Below are positions 7,265-13,896 of a DNA stretch of 13,896 bases, one piece after another. Made by a program: the position numbers and the translations under genes. Under the pieces are notes generated by a model. It saw only the letters and a program-made list of their open reading frames with translations, was not told the DNA's origin and did no database searches. How positions within the stretch are numbered: position 1 is the stretch's first letter; each line of letters opens with the position of its first letter. Source of the DNA: Aminipila sp051883075 (GTDB lineage: Bacteria > Bacillota > Clostridia > Peptostreptococcales > Anaerovoracaceae); contig JBJETA010000077.1 of NCBI GenBank assembly GCA_051883075.1, positions 1 to 13,896 of the forward strand, given 5' to 3'.

Positions 7265-7831
7265 CTAAAAGAATCCCTTTTCAAGCGGTACGCTTACATC
7301 ACAGTGTCCCATAAGAGTTTCCGTTTCTTCTCCGTCTATCAGGAACTGCACTCTTTCTATTTCATCAAAGCTGTTTACAAGTGTTTCCACAATCTGGCTT
7401 ATAAACACAGTCTCCTCCAAAGAGCCTCCGCTCTGCAGGCTTTCCCCTTTTATGTCAACATATGCGGTTCCGTCCTTGCAGGTAATGTCATTGAGCTGCA
7501 TATCCTCCGTAACCATGGTTTCAACATTGTCCATGGCCTCAGGTGTATGCCACAGCTGCGAAATAGCCGCTGTATATCCCATGGATGCATATGCTTCTTC
7601 TGTCACTCCCTCAGGAAGTTCTTTTGGAAGAGTAATGGCTGCCTCATCATATTCAACCATAGCTCCTATTGCGGAATCTCCTGTTTCAATATATTCCTTA
7701 TTTGCGAAATACAGTTTCAGAGGTTTTGAAATCTGCTCAACCTCTTTTTCTCCCTTTCCGCATGCAGCAAGACCCAGAACTGTGGTCATTACCACGGCAA
7801 TGCTCAGGAGTAAACAAAACAATCTCTTCAT
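7265..7831 (-). CDS. GerMN-domain lipoprotein
   Basis: A 188-residue predicted lipoprotein. The N-terminus MKRLFC plus a hydrophobic core ends in the lipobox LAAC with Cys24 as the lipidation site, followed by a charged linker. The rest (about 37-185) fits a single GerMN domain: KLYFANK at the start, a central DGTAYVDIKGE, then GGSLEE and QIVETLVNSFDEIERVQFLI near the end, the order seen in GerM of Bacillus and in related lipoproteins of Clostridia. GerM has two such domains and acts in sporulation; single-domain lipoproteins are more widespread and their role is less clear. The gene starts 26 bases after glmS and ends 68 bases before the nucleotidase, with no convincing terminator on either side, so it is probably in the same transcript. 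Its ribosome binding site is purine-rich but weak (AAAGG, then TAAGGG). Confidence 0.82.
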   Translation of the reverse strand: MKRLFCLLLSIAVVMTTVLGLAACGKGEKEVEQISKPLKLYFANKEYIETGDSAIGAMVEYDEAAITLPKELPEGVTEEAYASMGYTAAISQLWHTPEAMDNVETMVTEDMQLNDITCKDGTAYVDIKGESLQSGGSLEETVFISQIVETLVNSFDEIERVQFLIDGEETETLMGHCDVSVPLEKGFF

Positions 7832-7857
7832 AAACCCTTACCTTTCCTTTCTGATTT

Positions 7858-9696
7858 TTATTCAACAGTTACACTCTTTGCGAGGTTTTTAGGCTTATCA
7901 ATGTCACAGCCTCTTTCTTTTGCGATGTAGTAAGCAAGAATCTGAAGCGGAACTACCGAAAGAAGCGGTGTTACTTCATCCATGCAGTCAGGTATATAAA
8001 TAACCTTGTCAGCCTGCGTTTCTATTTCTGTATTGCCTTCCTTTGCAACACCGATTACATACGCGCCTCTTGCCTTTACTTCCTGTATGTTTGAAAGCAT
8101 CTTTTCATATAGTTTATCCTGTGTAGCCAGAGCTATAACAAGAGTATCTTTTTCAATCAGGGCAATAGTTCCGTGCTTAAGTTCACCTGCCGCTATTGCA
8201 AATGAGTTTATATATGAGATTTCTTTAAGCTTCAGTGAGCCTTCGTAAGAAACTCCCGAGTCCACACCTCTGCCAATGAAGAATACCTGCTCCCTCTTGT
8301 AAAGCTCTTTTGCAAGGTCATGGATTTTTTCTTCCTGCTTCAGTACTTCTTCAAGCTTGTCAGGGATTGCTTTCAGTTCCGTTACGAATTTATTATATCT
8401 TTCGTCCTCGAGAATGCCCTTCTTTCTGCCCATATACAGTCCAATCAGGAACATGCACATAAGCTGTGTTGTATACGCTTTTGTTGAGGCAACCGCAATC
8501 TCAGGTCCCGCCCATGTGTAGAACACATCATCAGACTCTCGGGCAACGGAGCTTCCCACTACATTTACAACAGAAAGGATTCGTGCTCCCTTTCTCTTTG
8601 CTTCTCTCAGTGCCGCAAGAGTATCGAGAGTTTCACCTGACTGGCTTATTGCTATAAACAGCGTTTTGTCATCAACAAACGGGTCTCTGTATCTGAATTC
8701 TGACGCAACATCTATTTCAACAGGAATCTTTGCAAGGTTTTCAATAGCATACTTGCCTACAAGTCCGGCATGATAAGCCGTACCACAGGCCACAATGAAT
8801 ACCTTGTTAAAGCTTTCAATGTCTTCCTTCGTCATGTTGATGCCGTCAAGCTTTATGCTGCCGTCATCTTCAAGCCTTCTTGTCAGGGTTTCAAACAGGC
8901 CCTTTGGCTGCTCATGGATTTCCTTCAGCATGAAGTGATCATAGCCTTCCTTTTCCGCAGCTTCAGCATCCCATGTAACATGGAAAACTTCTCTTTTCAC
9001 TTCTTTTCGATCTTCATTATAAATCTTAACACTGTCGGCTGTTGCAACAACCATTTCATTGTTTTCAATCAGATAAATCTTTCTTACATGTTTAAGCAGT
9101 GCAGGAATGTCAGAAGCTATGAAATTGCAGCCTTCTCCAAGTCCTGCAATAAGCGGAGCATCCTTTCTTACAGCAACAATCTTATCAGGCTCCGCTGCCG
9201 CAATAACTCCGATTGCATATGCGCCCCTCATCTTTTCAACAGCCTTATGAACAGCCTCCTGCAAATCACCATCATAGTAAATTCCAATCAGGTGGGCAAT
9301 TACCTCGGAGTCTGTTTCCGATTTGAACTGTATGCCAAACTCCTTTGTAAGCCATTCCTTCAGCTCAACAAAGTTTTCAATGATGCCGTTATGCACTACC
9401 GCAATGGAATTGTCTGAATTGCAGTGCGGATGCGAGTTTATATCTGAGGGAGCACCATGTGTTGCCCATCGGGTATGTCCGATACCGATATGGCTGCTCA
9501 GTTCCTCACCTTTCATCATTTCTTCAAGATTTGCTATTCTTCCTACATGCTTTCTTACTTCAAGCTTTTTCCCTATGTTAAGCGCTATTCCCGCAGAGTC
9601 ATATCCCCTGTATTCAAGCTTTTTCAAGCCGTCAATAATTATGTCCTTTGCATCTTTTGCGCTGTTTTTTCCTACATATCCCACTATTCCACACAT
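7858..9696 (-). CDS. glmS: Glutamine--fructose-6-phosphate aminotransferase (isomerizing)
   Basis: A 612-residue cytoplasmic enzyme that makes glucosamine-6-phosphate from fructose-6-phosphate and glutamine, the first committed step to UDP-GlcNAc and peptidoglycan. The N-terminal glutaminase domain begins MCGIVGYVG, with Cys2 as nucleophile once Met is removed, then HTRWATHG (74-81), NSHPH (87-91) and HNGIIEN (102-108). Two SIS domains follow, with ACGTAYHAG (303-311), SQSGET (351-356), STKAYTTQ (404-411) and GRGVDSGVSYEGSLKLKE. The tail LAKSVTVE carries the conserved Lys608. Length is normal for the family. TAGGAGG, which includes the stop of glmM, lies 9 bases before the ATG. Only 13 bases separate it from glmM, leaving no room for a glmS ribozyme leader, so control probably comes from the shared transcript with cdaA, cdaR and glmM. 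Confidence 0.98.
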   Translation of the reverse strand: MCGIVGYVGKNSAKDAKDIIIDGLKKLEYRGYDSAGIALNIGKKLEVRKHVGRIANLEEMMKGEELSSHIGIGHTRWATHGAPSDINSHPHCNSDNSIAVVHNGIIENFVELKEWLTKEFGIQFKSETDSEVIAHLIGIYYDGDLQEAVHKAVEKMRGAYAIGVIAAAEPDKIVAVRKDAPLIAGLGEGCNFIASDIPALLKHVRKIYLIENNEMVVATADSVKIYNEDRKEVKREVFHVTWDAEAAEKEGYDHFMLKEIHEQPKGLFETLTRRLEDDGSIKLDGINMTKEDIESFNKVFIVACGTAYHAGLVGKYAIENLAKIPVEIDVASEFRYRDPFVDDKTLFIAISQSGETLDTLAALREAKRKGARILSVVNVVGSSVARESDDVFYTWAGPEIAVASTKAYTTQLMCMFLIGLYMGRKKGILEDERYNKFVTELKAIPDKLEEVLKQEEKIHDLAKELYKREQVFFIGRGVDSGVSYEGSLKLKEISYINSFAIAAGELKHGTIALIEKDTLVIALATQDKLYEKMLSNIQEVKARGAYVIGVAKEGNTEIETQADKVIYIPDCMDEVTPLLSVVPLQILAYYIAKERGCDIDKPKNLAKSVTVE

Positions 9697-9705
9697 AAAA
9701 TTAAT

Positions 9706-9712
9706 CCTCCTA
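9706..9712 (-). promoter_or_regulatory. Shine-Dalgarno of glmS overlapping the glmM stop codon
   Basis: TAGGAGG on the minus strand holds the TAG stop of glmM and ends 9 bases before the glmS ATG. It confirms the glmS start and suggests coupled translation of the two glucosamine enzymes. Confidence 0.8.
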
Positions 9713-11059
9713 ACCCAGTTTCTTAGTTATAAGCAATGCCAGCTCCTGTGCAAGCTTGGTTATCTGTTCGATGTCTTTACCCTCAATCATAACTCTGACA
9801 AGAGGCTCTGTTCCCGATGGTCTTATCAGGACTCTTCCTTCTCCTGTCATCATCTTTTCAACCCTTTCAATTTCAGCCTTAATATCAGGGTCATCCATAT
9901 ATTTCTTTTTGTTTTCATTCTTTATTGCAGCATTTTTCAGCACCTGCGGATAAATCGTGATTTCATCGGACATTTCCGAAAGCTTTTTCCCGCTTGCCTT
10001 AATCGCCTTTACAAGCTGCAGAGAAGAAAGGATTCCGTCACCGGTTGTAGTATAATTCAGGAAAATGATATGTCCTGACTGCTCACCGCCGATTACGCCA
10101 CCTGTCTTCAGCATACTTTCAAGAACATATCTGTCTCCCACATTTGTTACCTCAACATTACAGCCCATTTCTTCAACAGCCTTATGGAACCCCAGATTGC
10201 TCATCACAGTTGCAGTGACCTTGTCTTTTGCAAGAAGTCCTGCATCCTTCAGCATCTTTGCGCACATAACAATAGTTTTGTCCCCGTCAACTATTCTGCC
10301 CAGTTCATCAACAGCAATAAGTCTGTCTGCATCTCCGTCAAACGCAAGACCGAAATCAGCTTTATTGGAAACCACCGCATCCTGCAGCTTTTCCGGATGT
10401 GTTGAACCGCATGCCGCATTAATATTTATGCCGTCAGGCCTATTTGCTATAACCACAACTTCCGCACCTAAATCTCTGTATACCTTTTCAGCAGCTTTAT
10501 AAGACGCTCCGTTTGCGCAGTCAAGCACAATCTTTGTTCCGTCAAGGCGGATATCAATCGTGCTCTTTAAGAATTCCACGTAAAGCTCAAGCGCATTTTC
10601 TTCCGCTTCCAGACATCTTCCAAGCTTATCGCCTGTGATATGACTGTTTACATCTATGTTTCTTATGATAATGTCCTCAATCTGCTCCTCCAGATCGTCG
10701 TCAAGCTTAAAGCCCTCTCCGTTGAAGAACTTAATTCCGTTATACTCAAAAGTATTGTGTGAGGCAGAAATCACAACACCTGCCGTAGCCTTATAATGCT
10801 TAACCAGATAAGCAACAGCCGGTGTAGGCAGAACTCCTACCTTTATAACATTTCCACCCATGGCAAGAATACCGGCACTAAGCGCGTCTTCCAGCATATC
10901 TCCCGAAATTCTTGTATCTTTACCAATTAAAACAACAGGCCTTTGGTCTTCCTTGCTAAGAACATAAGCTCCTGCCTTTCCAAGATTGAAAGCCAGTTCA
11001 GGTGTAAGTTCTGAGTTTGCAACTCCCCTTACTCCGTCAGTTCCAAATAATCTGCCCAT
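9710..11059 (-). CDS. glmM: Phosphoglucosamine mutase
   Basis: A 449-residue cytoplasmic enzyme that interconverts glucosamine-6-phosphate and glucosamine-1-phosphate on the route to UDP-GlcNAc. All hallmarks of the alpha-D-phosphohexomutase family are present: LFGTDGVRG (4-12), the phosphoserine loop ISASHN (97-102, active Ser100), the metal-binding DGDADR (241-246) and the phosphate-binding RPSGTEPLVRV (413-423). The residue after SASHN is Thr instead of the usual Pro, a mild variation unlikely to abolish activity. In Bacillus and Listeria relatives GlmM also binds CdaA and restrains c-di-AMP synthesis, so the position after cdaA and cdaR supports that link here. AGGAGG lies 8 bases before the ATG. 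The 45-base gap from cdaR holds a terminator-like hairpin. Confidence 0.98.
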   Translation of the reverse strand: MGRLFGTDGVRGVANSELTPELAFNLGKAGAYVLSKEDQRPVVLIGKDTRISGDMLEDALSAGILAMGGNVIKVGVLPTPAVAYLVKHYKATAGVVISASHNTFEYNGIKFFNGEGFKLDDDLEEQIEDIIIRNIDVNSHITGDKLGRCLEAEENALELYVEFLKSTIDIRLDGTKIVLDCANGASYKAAEKVYRDLGAEVVVIANRPDGININAACGSTHPEKLQDAVVSNKADFGLAFDGDADRLIAVDELGRIVDGDKTIVMCAKMLKDAGLLAKDKVTATVMSNLGFHKAVEEMGCNVEVTNVGDRYVLESMLKTGGVIGGEQSGHIIFLNYTTTGDGILSSLQLVKAIKASGKKLSEMSDEITIYPQVLKNAAIKNENKKKYMDDPDIKAEIERVEKMMTGEGRVLIRPSGTEPLVRVMIEGKDIEQITKLAQELALLITKKLG

Positions 11060-11097
11060 TTTACAATCCTCCTAAATTTGTTTTTAAACAGCACGAA

Positions 11098-11119
11098 AAC
11101 GAGGTCACACTGCCTCGTT
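11098..11119 (-). terminator. Terminator-like hairpin overlapping the cdaR stop (possible attenuator)
   Basis: On the minus strand AACGAGG (11113-11119) can pair with CCTCGTT (11098-11104) across an 8-base loop that contains the TGA stop of cdaR, followed by TTCG. The stem is 7 bp and the U-run is short (UUUU, half of it inside the stem), so it would at most be a weak or partial terminator between cdaR and glmM. Confidence 0.3.
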
Positions 11120-12307
11120 AATCGTTATATGAACCTCCGAAGGTGTCACCGAAATATCCGATACCTCTCCGTTTACCGAGGCATGAACATCAACAACATG
11201 CATACCTTCCGACAGATCTTTTAAGTCTATCGTCAAATTTATATCGTCCGCTGTCAGATTTTCCATAACATCTTCTTTTCCGGTAATTCTGACAGAAACG
11301 CTCTGTGTATTCACAGCCGCGGTACAGCCGTTTTTCAGGTTCAGATGTGCAATCTGACTGCCCTCTATTTCAAAAGTCTTTACGCTTATACCCTTTATGG
11401 TTATTGAAACCGCAACATTTTCATAATCCTGGGTAAGCATAATGCCGTCAGGCAGGTTCAGTTCCAAAGGAATATCCGTCGTTGCCGTTACTCCGCTTAT
11501 ATCCACCGCCTTGGCCTTAACCTCCGAAACCTTCTTCAAGTCACTCTTCAGACCCTTTATTTTTATTTTTTCAGGAACTTTTACATCAGACACCTGGTAG
11601 TCGCTGCTTACCTCTCCTTTTATTTCAACCTCCAGAGGAACCTCTTTTATCTCATAAATTGCCGCCTGCACAGCCGCCGTTTCCGAAGAAAGCTTTACAT
11701 TGCTCACTTCGTTCCCATTTGCATCAATAGGCGAAAGATCCACTGTAAAATCCTGCTTTTCGAAAGGAAGCTCCGAGGTGTTGATTACACCCTTTACTTC
11801 TTTTACCCTTGCCACTTTTGATTTGGCGCCTTTGACTTCAACCTCCTGCGGCATGGTTTCAAATACTGTTGCTTCATATTTCTCGTCAAGCTTTCCCTGA
11901 AACTCTATGCTTACAGGTTTATATACCGATACAAGCTCTTCTATGTTTACAGTTATAACGTTTGTCTTTTTTTCCGCTACATCTACCGTGCTCGGCACTG
12001 TCACTTCTACAGGAATATAGTTTTCACCCGCGTTGTACCCGAACACATCGGCAGTGGCGATAATGTCCTCGGCAGATACCTTAAGCACATCCGATCTTGT
12101 GCCTTCAATAATGATATCCATATGGTACGTATCGTCAGAGCTGATTGCCAGACCTCTCTGTGTAAGGCTCTCCACATTTACCAGCTGTATCGGAATGTCT
12201 GAAATTTTAACTTTTGTCGGCGGATTTTCCACGGTCACCACATAGACCCACAAGGCAATCGCCAACGCCAGTGATAATAATTTTGAAAAATTCTTATTTT
12301 GCAGCAT
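11105..12307 (-). CDS. cdaR: CdaA regulatory protein CdaR (YbbR-domain membrane protein)
   Basis: Predicted to be anchored by one N-terminal membrane segment (about 9-25, within KLLSLALAIALWVYVV) with the rest outside the membrane as four consecutive YbbR repeats (about 35-125, 130-212, 218-300, 305-397). Each repeat shows beta-rich stretches and the family's 'PxxVxVxGxxxxxxxV' type pattern, for example MPQEVEVKGAKSKVARVKEV and VPEKIKIKGLKSDLKKVSEV. In Bacillus and Listeria CdaR binds and modulates the diadenylate cyclase CdaA. I placed the start at the ATG at 12305-12307 (400 residues): GGGGAG lies 8 bases upstream, and the membrane segment then falls near the N-terminus. The frame is open to 12373, but those 22 extra codons lie within cdaA and have no such site. 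The gene overlaps the end of cdaA by 14 bases, indicating tight coupling. Confidence 0.93.
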   Translation of the reverse strand: MLQNKNFSKLLSLALAIALWVYVVTVENPPTKVKISDIPIQLVNVESLTQRGLAISSDDTYHMDIIIEGTRSDVLKVSAEDIIATADVFGYNAGENYIPVEVTVPSTVDVAEKKTNVITVNIEELVSVYKPVSIEFQGKLDEKYEATVFETMPQEVEVKGAKSKVARVKEVKGVINTSELPFEKQDFTVDLSPIDANGNEVSNVKLSSETAAVQAAIYEIKEVPLEVEIKGEVSSDYQVSDVKVPEKIKIKGLKSDLKKVSEVKAKAVDISGVTATTDIPLELNLPDGIMLTQDYENVAVSITIKGISVKTFEIEGSQIAHLNLKNGCTAAVNTQSVSVRITGKEDVMENLTADDINLTIDLKDLSEGMHVVDVHASVNGEVSDISVTPSEVHITINEAV

Positions 12308-13154
12308 CGCCTTTTCTCCCCAGCTTATTGAAAATCGCAGCCAGACTCTTGGCTGCCACATTTTTTTCTTCATCCATTACATTTAAGAACAGATTGAGCA
12401 ATGTTTTCTCAACCGTCTTAATGTCCAGAAATCTTGTAAGCTTTCCATCCACAGCTATGGAAATAATCCCTGTTTCTTCTGAAACTATAAGCGATATGGC
12501 ATCTGAATTTTCCGTAATGCCGATACCTGCCCTGTGTCTTGTTCCAAGCTCCTTGGAAAGATTCTTGTTTTGTGTAAGCGGAAGCACACAGCCTGCCGCA
12601 TATATCTTTTCGCCGCGTATTATAACAGCTCCGTCATGCAGGGGTGCGCCCTCGTAAAATATATTTCCCAGAAGCTCTGTAGTAATCTCAGCATTCAGGA
12701 TAGTCCCGCTTTCAGCAATATCTGTCAAAGCAGTCTCTCTTTCCAGAATGATAAGTGCGCCAACCTTGTTTGCGGAAAAGTCAGAAACAGCACGGACAAA
12801 CTGTGCCGTCATATCCTTCGCTTTCTCCTTATCGTACTGACCAAAAGCAGACTTTACCATCTTGCTTCTGCCGACATATTCCAGGCCTCTTCTCAGCTCC
12901 GGCTGGAAAATTACAACAAGTGCTACAACCCCCAGAGTCATAACACTTTTCAAAATCCAGTTAAGAGTATACAGGTGCAGCCACCCGGAGCCTACGGTCG
13001 CAATAACTAAAACAAGCAGACCCTTTACCAGCTGCTCTGCTCTTGATTCCCTTATAAATCCAAATATTTTGTAGATAATAAATGCAACTATCAGTACATC
13101 AATAGCATCTGTGATACTGATGCCCGAAAGCATTTTTGTAATGTATGTAGGCAT
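12294..13154 (-). CDS. cdaA: Diadenylate cyclase CdaA (c-di-AMP synthase)
   Basis: A 286-residue membrane enzyme that condenses two ATP into cyclic di-AMP, the second messenger controlling potassium and osmolyte transport and cell-wall balance in Firmicutes. Three hydrophobic segments (about 13-31, 41-60, 63-83) are followed by IFQPELRRGLE, a family hallmark, then the DisA_N catalytic domain (about 120-245) with both active-site motifs, DGA at 174-176 (in PLHDGAVII) and RHR at 206-208 (in GTRHRAGIG). Length is close to the usual 270-285 residues. A purine-rich AGGGGAAG precedes the ATG, and a good promoter lies about 40 bases upstream. As first gene of the run, cdaA is followed by cdaR, glmM and glmS, the conserved order that couples c-di-AMP to glucosamine synthesis. 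Confidence 0.97.
   Translation of the reverse strand: MPTYITKMLSGISITDAIDVLIVAFIIYKIFGFIRESRAEQLVKGLLVLVIATVGSGWLHLYTLNWILKSVMTLGVVALVVIFQPELRRGLEYVGRSKMVKSAFGQYDKEKAKDMTAQFVRAVSDFSANKVGALIILERETALTDIAESGTILNAEITTELLGNIFYEGAPLHDGAVIIRGEKIYAAGCVLPLTQNKNLSKELGTRHRAGIGITENSDAISLIVSEETGIISIAVDGKLTRFLDIKTVEKTLLNLFLNVMDEEKNVAAKSLAAIFNKLGRKGDAAK
12316..12321 (-). promoter_or_regulatory. Shine-Dalgarno deciding the cdaR start
   Basis: GGGGAG on the minus strand, 8 bases before the ATG at 12307 and inside the last codons of cdaA. It supports this start over the upstream in-frame ATG at 12373. Confidence 0.65.
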
Positions 13155-13193
13155 ATTCTTCCCCTATCTTTCCCTAGTTTTCCCTTTATAAAC

Positions 13194-13222
13194 ATTTTAC
13201 AAAAAAGACACCTGTTTTTCAA
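13194..13222 (-). promoter_or_regulatory. Putative sigma-A promoter of the cdaA-cdaR-glmM-glmS operon
   Basis: On the minus strand, TTGAAA (13217-13222) and TAAAAT (13194-13199) have a 17-base spacer, and the -10 element is preceded directly by TG. The leader to the cdaA ATG would be about 35 bases, too short for a large riboswitch. It lies just after the terminator of the preceding gene. Confidence 0.6.
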
Positions 13223-13268
13223 TAGATTTAAACAGATTTCAATGGGCAATATGTATTAAAACAGACAT

Positions 13269-13296
13269 ATTATACGTCATTGAAAATTCAGCGCAA
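13269..13296 (-). promoter_or_regulatory. Possible second, upstream promoter for cdaA
   Basis: A perfect TATAAT (13269-13274, minus strand) has a poor -35 candidate, TTGCGC (13291-13296), 16 bases upstream. The -35 touches the T-run of the preceding terminator. It is weaker evidence than the promoter at 13194-13222. Confidence 0.25.
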
Positions 13297-13321
13297 AAAA
13301 ACAGGGTCATTTCTGACCCTG
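13295..13321 (-). terminator. Strong intrinsic terminator after the Rpn-family gene
   Basis: On the minus strand CAGGGTCA-GAAA-TGACCCTG forms an 8-bp stem with a GNRA-type tetraloop (13302-13321), followed by seven T. It ends the gene whose stop is at 13358-13360 and separates it from the cdaA operon. Confidence 0.9.
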
Positions 13322-13357
13322 CCGGCAAGTTAAAGCTGATAAAGATAATGCCATGCT

Positions 13358-13896
13358 TTACAAATTTTCAATTTCCTGCTCTGTCAGACCTGTACATCTG
13401 GCTATCATTTCAACCGGGATGCCCTCTCTTTTAAAGTTTCTTGCAGTTTCTTCCACCGCTTCATTTCTGCCCAGTTTCATTCCTTCTTCAATTCCTAGCT
13501 CCTTTGCTTCTTTGTACAGGTTCGCCATAGTCTTTTCTTCGTTGTACTCAGTTAAAAGTGTGTTCACAACCTCACCCCTGTTCTTTACAAGAAACTCCCT
13601 CAGAACTCCTTCTGTTATGCACTCGCTTACCGCCTTTTCTATCGCTTCCTTCAGTGCCACTTCCTTTTTATACTCTTTTACTTTCCCTATCAGTATAGAG
13701 TAGTCATTAAGCTTTCGGCACTTATCCATCAGCTCTTTGTTGTGACCTGCATTTATATTCAGCACTGTCGCTGTCCACTCAAATTTTCCTGCATCTTCTT
13801 CATCACGATATTCAAACATATCTGACAAGCGTACTTCCGTACTGTCAGGAACTTCTTTATCTCCGTTATAAAATATTACATATTTCGGAGTTGGAA
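13358..13896 (-). CDS. Rpn family / PD-(D/E)XK nuclease-family protein, C-terminal part (5' truncated by window edge)
   Basis: The frame stays open to the window edge, so at least 178 residues are visible and the true start lies outside. A TTG at 13826-13828 is internal: the upstream codons read TPKYVIFYNGDKEVP, which continues the fold and matches the family's conserved 'KYVVFYNG' segment. Then come KFEWTATVLNINAGHNKEL, YSILIGKVKEY and a helical region with AVSECITEGVLREFL followed by NRGEVVNTLL and an ELGIEEGM stretch. These are typical of Rpn (recombination-promoting nuclease) or 'putative transposase' proteins common in gut Clostridia. The PD-(D/E)XK catalytic residues are expected nearer the N-terminus and are not visible, so activity cannot be judged. 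Some relatives cut DNA and promote RecA-independent recombination; others may act in phage defence. No inverted repeats are visible at its 3' side, only a terminator. Confidence 0.85.
   Translation of the reverse strand, partial: PTPKYVIFYNGDKEVPDSTEVRLSDMFEYRDEEDAGKFEWTATVLNINAGHNKELMDKCRKLNDYSILIGKVKEYKKEVALKEAIEKAVSECITEGVLREFLVKNRGEVVNTLLTEYNEEKTMANLYKEAKELGIEEGMKLGRNEAVEETARNFKREGIPVEMIARCTGLTEQEIENL

Noticed and set aside
8770..9417. Plus-strand open frame of 215 codons
   Set aside because: Entirely antisense to glmS, with no known motif.
9697..9709. glmS ribozyme before glmS
   Set aside because: Only 13 bases separate glmM and glmS, and no ribozyme-like core was recognised in the other gaps of the operon.
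9323..10078. Plus-strand open frame of 251 codons
   Set aside because: It runs antisense across the glmS 5' end and glmM 3' end, both with full family motifs. Its product shows no recognisable domain and has no ribosome binding site that stands out.
12308..12373. N-terminal extension of cdaR to an upstream ATG
   Set aside because: It would lie wholly inside cdaA, push the membrane anchor inward, and lacks a good ribosome binding site, whereas the ATG at 12307 has GGGGAG at 8 bases.
13155..13294. c-di-AMP riboswitch in the cdaA leader
   Set aside because: The likely leader from the promoter at 13194-13222 is about 35 bases, and I could not recognise the conserved ydaO-type core in the gap.
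13826..13828. TTG as the start of the Rpn-family gene
   Set aside because: The frame continues upstream with family-conserved residues, so this codon is internal and the gene is cut by the window edge.

Overview
The window looks like chromosomal DNA of a low- to mid-GC anaerobic Bacillota, most likely class Clostridia. The reasons are the strong AGGAGG-type ribosome binding sites, the cdaA-cdaR-glmM gene order, an S-layer-homology (SLH) anchored enzyme, a GerMN lipoprotein and a very short Gly/Asn-plus-hydrophobic peptide typical of spore-forming Firmicutes. The family cannot be fixed from the sequence alone. Apart from the first 133 bases, every gene lies on the minus strand, so expression order runs from right to left.

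Right to left: (1) 13358-13896 is the 3' part of an Rpn/PD-(D/E)XK nuclease-family protein, cut by the window edge and closed by a strong terminator. (2) A clear promoter (13194-13222) starts a long co-directional run: cdaA (c-di-AMP synthase), cdaR/ybbR (its membrane-anchored partner), glmM and glmS (glucosamine-6-P synthesis and isomerisation for cell wall precursors), a GerMN-domain lipoprotein, an exported SLH-anchored 5'-nucleotidase and ahcY (adenosylhomocysteinase). Gaps are short (overlap to 68 bases), and two stop codons lie inside the next gene's Shine-Dalgarno. (3) Downstream of ahcY is an overlooked 32-codon ORF for a small hydrophobic peptide (3620-3718), then a UUCG-loop terminator. 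(4) A second transcription unit follows at once: two tandem, clearly paralogous membrane proteins, each with a probably extracytoplasmic TPR-like region and a cytoplasmic GGDEF (diguanylate cyclase) domain. (5) A perfect 14-bp inverted repeat at 167-205 serves as a shared terminator between this pair and the convergent plus-strand gene at the left edge, probably the end of gltX.

How they work together: cdaA/cdaR/glmM/glmS couples c-di-AMP signalling to peptidoglycan precursor supply. The nucleotidase and AhcY both release adenosine, from AMP outside the cell and from S-adenosylhomocysteine inside. The two GGDEF proteins bring a second cyclic dinucleotide pathway next to the c-di-AMP locus, although promoter and terminator signals show they are separate units. 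I found no tRNA, rRNA, CRISPR array, insertion sequence or glmS ribozyme. No stretch above 300 bases lacks a gene once the small ORF is counted. Most of the window is ordinary core gene content; the least ordinary items are the TPR-GGDEF pair and the small peptide gene.
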